Shown piece by piece: positions 61,126 to 64,000 of a DNA stretch of 64,000 nucleotides. The notes under the pieces are model-generated. The model was not told the DNA's origin and did no database searches. It was given only the letters and a program-made list of their open reading frames with translations. This DNA is from Flavihumibacter fluminis (GTDB lineage Bacteria; Bacteroidota; Bacteroidia; Chitinophagales; Chitinophagaceae): NCBI RefSeq assembly GCF_021491375.1, contig NZ_JAKEVY010000002.1, positions 62,001-126,000 of the forward strand, read 5' to 3'. Numbering within the stretch: position 1 is the first letter of the stretch; each line of letters opens with the position of its first letter. The translations under genes and the position numbers were made by a program.

Positions 61126-62238
61126 TTATTTTGATTCTGCCGGAAACATCGCCCTGAAACAGTTCCAGGGAGTATTGACCTGTGGCTGTTTCCGATCGTC
61201 TTTGTTTTTATCGTAATAGCCTGTGAAGAAAGACGTTACGGGCGACCATACAGTTTCCATCACACCCAGGAAACGTTCTTTCATGGGGCCGGTTGCAGAC
61301 TGCCGGAACTCCGCCATATCCTGCACCTGCTGCACACCCACAGAGGGTTTATTCCAGGAACAGGTAATTACAGAAAAACCTTTCATAGCAAAATATACCG
61401 CCGTTTTATCTGGCCGCTCATAGTGCCAGTCGCAGATGACTACATCTTTTGGAATCAGATCAATGGCACGATGTGTGGAATTAAAACTGCCTTCCCACAT
61501 GCCAATACCGGTTGTTTTTCCATCAATGAGACGATCACCCCAGATCCAGAGTTTGCGGTTGCTGGCTGCTAATCGGTTACGGATGAGTGTTAGTTCTTTC
61601 GCAAATAATTCTGCTTTATCCAATCCTCCGCAGCGCGGGCATTTTTCTTCTCCTATATAAAACACTTCATCCATTCCGGCATGAAAAGCTGTTGATTCAA
61701 AGGCATCACATAATTCATCCATTAAGGAAAAAACTACTTTGTGCACATCCGGGTGAGAAGGGCAGTAGCTTTTGCAATAGAGCCCGTCTTTATTGGGCCA
61801 TTCATATTTTTCAGGCATTTCTACCCAGGGCGTTTCATCAAACTGGGGGTACACCCGCAGGAGCTTACCTGTTTTACTGGCCCAGGATTGATGACCCAGC
61901 AGGTTAATCTGTGGAATAACTTCTATTCCATTGCTGCGCGCAGTAGTCACCAGTTTTTTTACATCTTCTTTCCGGAGAAAAGGAGTGTCAATGAGTTCGG
62001 GGTGAGATTGAAACTGGTAACCATAATCTACCCGTAATACCAGGCGATTAATTTTACGGGGTGCCAGTTCTTTTTGCATGAATACCAGGAAAGAATCCAG
62101 ATTTTGTTGTGTTGGAGCTGCAATGCTGAAGGCGCGCACCGGAAAGGAATCAATGATCGGTTTTTGTGCAGTTGCGTTCAAATTAGCAACAAGCATTAAT
62201 AACAAACAAAACTGCCGGATATTATTTACTGGAATCAT
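61126..62238 (-). CDS. Exported GH20-like glycoside hydrolase
   Basis: 370 residues with a signal peptide (about 1-24, ending NATAQ). The TIM-barrel catalytic part has INLLGHQSW and FHAGMDEVFY (His186, Asp190, Glu191), the H-x-G-x-D-E motif of GH20 beta-N-acetylhexosaminidases. The N-terminal GH20b domain is absent and a CPRC pair (200-203) follows the active site. It may act on N-acetylhexosaminides in the periplasm; substrate uncertain. Two bases after the S10 peptidase gene in the same direction. Confidence 0.82.
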   Translation of the reverse strand: MIPVNNIRQFCLLLMLVANLNATAQKPIIDSFPVRAFSIAAPTQQNLDSFLVFMQKELAPRKINRLVLRVDYGYQFQSHPELIDTPFLRKEDVKKLVTTARSNGIEVIPQINLLGHQSWASKTGKLLRVYPQFDETPWVEMPEKYEWPNKDGLYCKSYCPSHPDVHKVVFSLMDELCDAFESTAFHAGMDEVFYIGEEKCPRCGGLDKAELFAKELTLIRNRLAASNRKLWIWGDRLIDGKTTGIGMWEGSFNSTHRAIDLIPKDVVICDWHYERPDKTAVYFAMKGFSVITCSWNKPSVGVQQVQDMAEFRQSATGPMKERFLGVMETVWSPVTSFFTGYYDKNKDDRKQPQVNTPWNCFRAMFPAESK

Positions 62239-62240
62239 GA

Positions 62241-63728
62241 TTAATATTTTGCCGGTTGATTGGATGCTGGCAGGCTCTGCTTAATGAATTGACGGATGTC
62301 TTCATTGCTGCTCGCCAGGTCTTCTTTTCTAAGATACATCATATGTCCGCTCCGATATCCTTTAAAACTCATTCGGTTCGTAAATCTTCCGGCGGCATCG
62401 AGTTGCCAAAGATTGTATTTCGCATTAAAATAATCACAGGCGCCATCATAATATCCCGATTGCACCATCACATGCAGATAAGGATTCATGGCCATTGCTT
62501 TGCGCAGGTCTTCACCGGTTTGATCATTGCTGCGATCCCAGGGTGAAACATTCCCAAATACATTGTATTTGAAATCCGTTTTGTATTTCAGTGTTTCTCT
62601 CAAGTACATATTGATGGGTGGAGTAAAAGAATGTAACCAGGAGTTTAATTCGGCATTGTAATCCGGGCGATCTCCTGCCTCTTTTCGGTCTATGCCCAGG
62701 TAGCGGGAATCCAGCCGGCCAATTGTAAATCCTTTGTCTCGCATCAACTCCTTCCAGAAATAAGTGACAGGCAGATCCAGGTTATGCTGCAACCAAACCT
62801 GTTCAGCAATGCCGGAGTAGTTCGCCATTCTCGCAGCTATCTTTTTTTTCTCCGCAGGGCTGAGTTGTCCGCCTCTGTGGATTGCGGGTAATACTTCACG
62901 CATGGTAAATTCTTCCACTTCGGGAAGTACCTGCAGCAGATCTTTTTGTTGAAGTTCTACCGGCAATTTTTTATGATACCAAGCTGTGGCTGCATAATAG
63001 GGCAGCCGCAGCGCAGCATCGGTGGCAGTTCCTCTTTCAATACCCAGTTCAGTGGGAGATACCAGGATCACACCATTCAGGTAAATCCATTGTGATTCCT
63101 GCAATTCACGTGCGAGTCCGGATACCCGGGTAGTGCCATAACTTTCTCCAATCAGGTATTTGGGGGATGCCCATCTTTGGTAACGGGATAGAAAACTGTT
63201 AATCCATCCCGCCAGGTATTTGATGTCTGCCTGCACACCAAAGAAGGTCGACTTGGGAACAGTGGAATCCACGATCCTGGAGAAGCCCGTATTTACCGGG
63301 TCAATGAACACGATATCTGCCACATCCAGGATGCTGTGGGGATTGTCCTTGAATCCATAAGGCTGAAGCGGATAGCCTTCGTCGTCGATATGCAGGATCT
63401 TGGGGCCTGTAAAGGCCAGGTGCATCCATACGGAAGCAGACCCCGGGCCTCCATTAAATGAAAATATCAGTGGCCGGTTGGCTCTGTCTTTTATATCAGT
63501 TCGCTCATAATAAGTGTAAAAGAGTCCGGCTATTGCTTTTTCCTGTTCATTCCATACCGGTAAAGTGCCTGCAATTGCCTTATATGTAATTTTCTGGCCT
63601 TTTACCTGAACTTCTTGTGGAGTTACAATACTCGTATCAGGATTAAAAATTAAATTATTCCTGGATTGTGCAACGGTAGCTATACTTAGTTGTGTCAACA
63701 AGCTAACCAGAACGAATGCTTTTATCAT
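62241..63728 (-). CDS. S10 family serine carboxypeptidase-like protein
   Basis: 495 residues with a signal peptide (MIKAFVLVSLLTQLSIATVAQ). Alpha/beta hydrolase: oxyanion segment FNGGPGSASVWMH (91-103), nucleophile Ser196 in GESYG, Asp in VMVQSGYYDGACDY and His in YRSGHMMYL near the C-terminus. It trims C-terminal residues of peptides in the periplasm. It heads an operon with the GH20-like gene and starts only 17 bases from the divergent gene at 63746. Confidence 0.92.
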   Translation of the reverse strand: MIKAFVLVSLLTQLSIATVAQSRNNLIFNPDTSIVTPQEVQVKGQKITYKAIAGTLPVWNEQEKAIAGLFYTYYERTDIKDRANRPLIFSFNGGPGSASVWMHLAFTGPKILHIDDEGYPLQPYGFKDNPHSILDVADIVFIDPVNTGFSRIVDSTVPKSTFFGVQADIKYLAGWINSFLSRYQRWASPKYLIGESYGTTRVSGLARELQESQWIYLNGVILVSPTELGIERGTATDAALRLPYYAATAWYHKKLPVELQQKDLLQVLPEVEEFTMREVLPAIHRGGQLSPAEKKKIAARMANYSGIAEQVWLQHNLDLPVTYFWKELMRDKGFTIGRLDSRYLGIDRKEAGDRPDYNAELNSWLHSFTPPINMYLRETLKYKTDFKYNVFGNVSPWDRSNDQTGEDLRKAMAMNPYLHVMVQSGYYDGACDYFNAKYNLWQLDAAGRFTNRMSFKGYRSGHMMYLRKEDLASSNEDIRQFIKQSLPASNQPAKY

Positions 63729-63745
63729 ATTCCCATGTTTGCAGT

Positions 63746-64000
63746 ATGAATGTAAAACTATTTAGGGTAATCTTTTTCACCCTGATGGTTCCTCTCTGCA
63801 TGCTATTTTGCCTGCAAAGCCATGCGCAAACGAAGAATCCATTTTGGCAACATAAATATGATAGTACCCTTGGAATGAACCGTCCGCTTTTCATTGGCTT
63901 TAGTTATATGCGGATTGGATACAAAACCAACGGGCATCCTTTTTTTCTTACAGACAGCCTGCTGGCTTGCACTCTCAGTTACAATAAAACCATCTATCGC
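63746..64000 (+). CDS. N-terminal part of an unknown secreted protein
   Basis: The first 85 codons of a gene cut by the window end. MNVKLFRVIFFTLMVPLCMLFCLQSHAQ is a signal peptide, and the mature part begins TKNPFWQHKYDSTLGMNRPLFIGFSYMRIGYKTNGHPFF. I do not recognise a family. A second ATG is at 63782 (MVPLC). Start codons of this gene and the S10 gene are only 17 bases apart, so their promoters must overlap the opposite gene. Confidence 0.7.
   Translation, partial: MNVKLFRVIFFTLMVPLCMLFCLQSHAQTKNPFWQHKYDSTLGMNRPLFIGFSYMRIGYKTNGHPFFLTDSLLACTLSYNKTIYR

Overview
The window reads as chromosomal DNA of a Bacteroidota bacterium, most likely a Chitinophagaceae relative. The reasons are the Bacteroidota-type TonB proteins with the RNK-YGAY-LRR N-terminal signature, paired ExbD proteins, a short NuoG, relaxed lipoprotein signals, a LytTR two-component pair, near absence of Shine-Dalgarno sites, and several starts that sit a few bases after TAnnTTTG boxes (the -7 consensus of this phylum). 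No rRNA, tRNA, CRISPR array, complete insertion sequence or prophage was seen.

Layout. 1-2.9 kb: purine/pyrimidine-rich low-complexity DNA, a small membrane protein, a PcaF-type thiolase and a lipoprotein. 2.9-4.8 kb (minus): hisS and a low-molecular-weight phosphatase. 4.9-8.6 kb: a TonB paralogue, a small membrane protein, a PstS-like lipoprotein and a TPR protein, closed by a clear terminator. 8.7-22.3 kb: a complete 14-gene nuoA-N operon (complex I) with separate nuoC and nuoD and a short nuoG, interrupted by curious heptamer-repeat elements. 22.4-31.5 kb: an ABC permease, a gene remnant, a secreted zinc metalloprotease (minus), the exbB-exbD-exbD-tonB energy module, and mnmE. 31.6-39.5 kb: an accessory stretch with HigB plus a HigA-M78 protein, a LytS/LytTR-type pair, an NTF2-like/beta-lactamase-fold protein, a Fic protein, a DUF6933-like protein, a 5'-truncated acetyltransferase, and a protein whose C-terminal winged helix resembles that of the Fic protein and runs into a 21-bp tandem repeat. 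39.6-52.9 kb: VOC, Crp-like, DoxX, SnoaL-like, succinate-semialdehyde dehydrogenase-like, LacI-like, hybrid PAS kinase, DUF1801, DUF819, and a P-type Ca2+ ATPase next to a Na+/Ca2+ exchanger. 53-60.7 kb: a NarX/UhpB-type kinase followed by a tight five-gene cluster. 60.7-64 kb: an RRM protein, a GH20-like enzyme, an S10 carboxypeptidase and the start of an unknown secreted protein.

The most interesting system is 54751-60687: ethanolamine-type permease, glutamine-synthetase-like ligase, iron alcohol dehydrogenase, class-C26 gamma-glutamyl hydrolase and aldehyde dehydrogenase. Together they can be read as a cobalamin-independent ethanolamine (amino-alcohol) route: ethanolamine to gamma-glutamylethanolamide, to the aldehyde, to gamma-glutamylglycine, to glycine plus glutamate. 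A second theme is a fixed-length element of four heptamers (CTSACRT-like) present seven times, four of them inside the nuo operon, twice supplying the stop codon of a gene. All functional calls come from motif reading without database searches.
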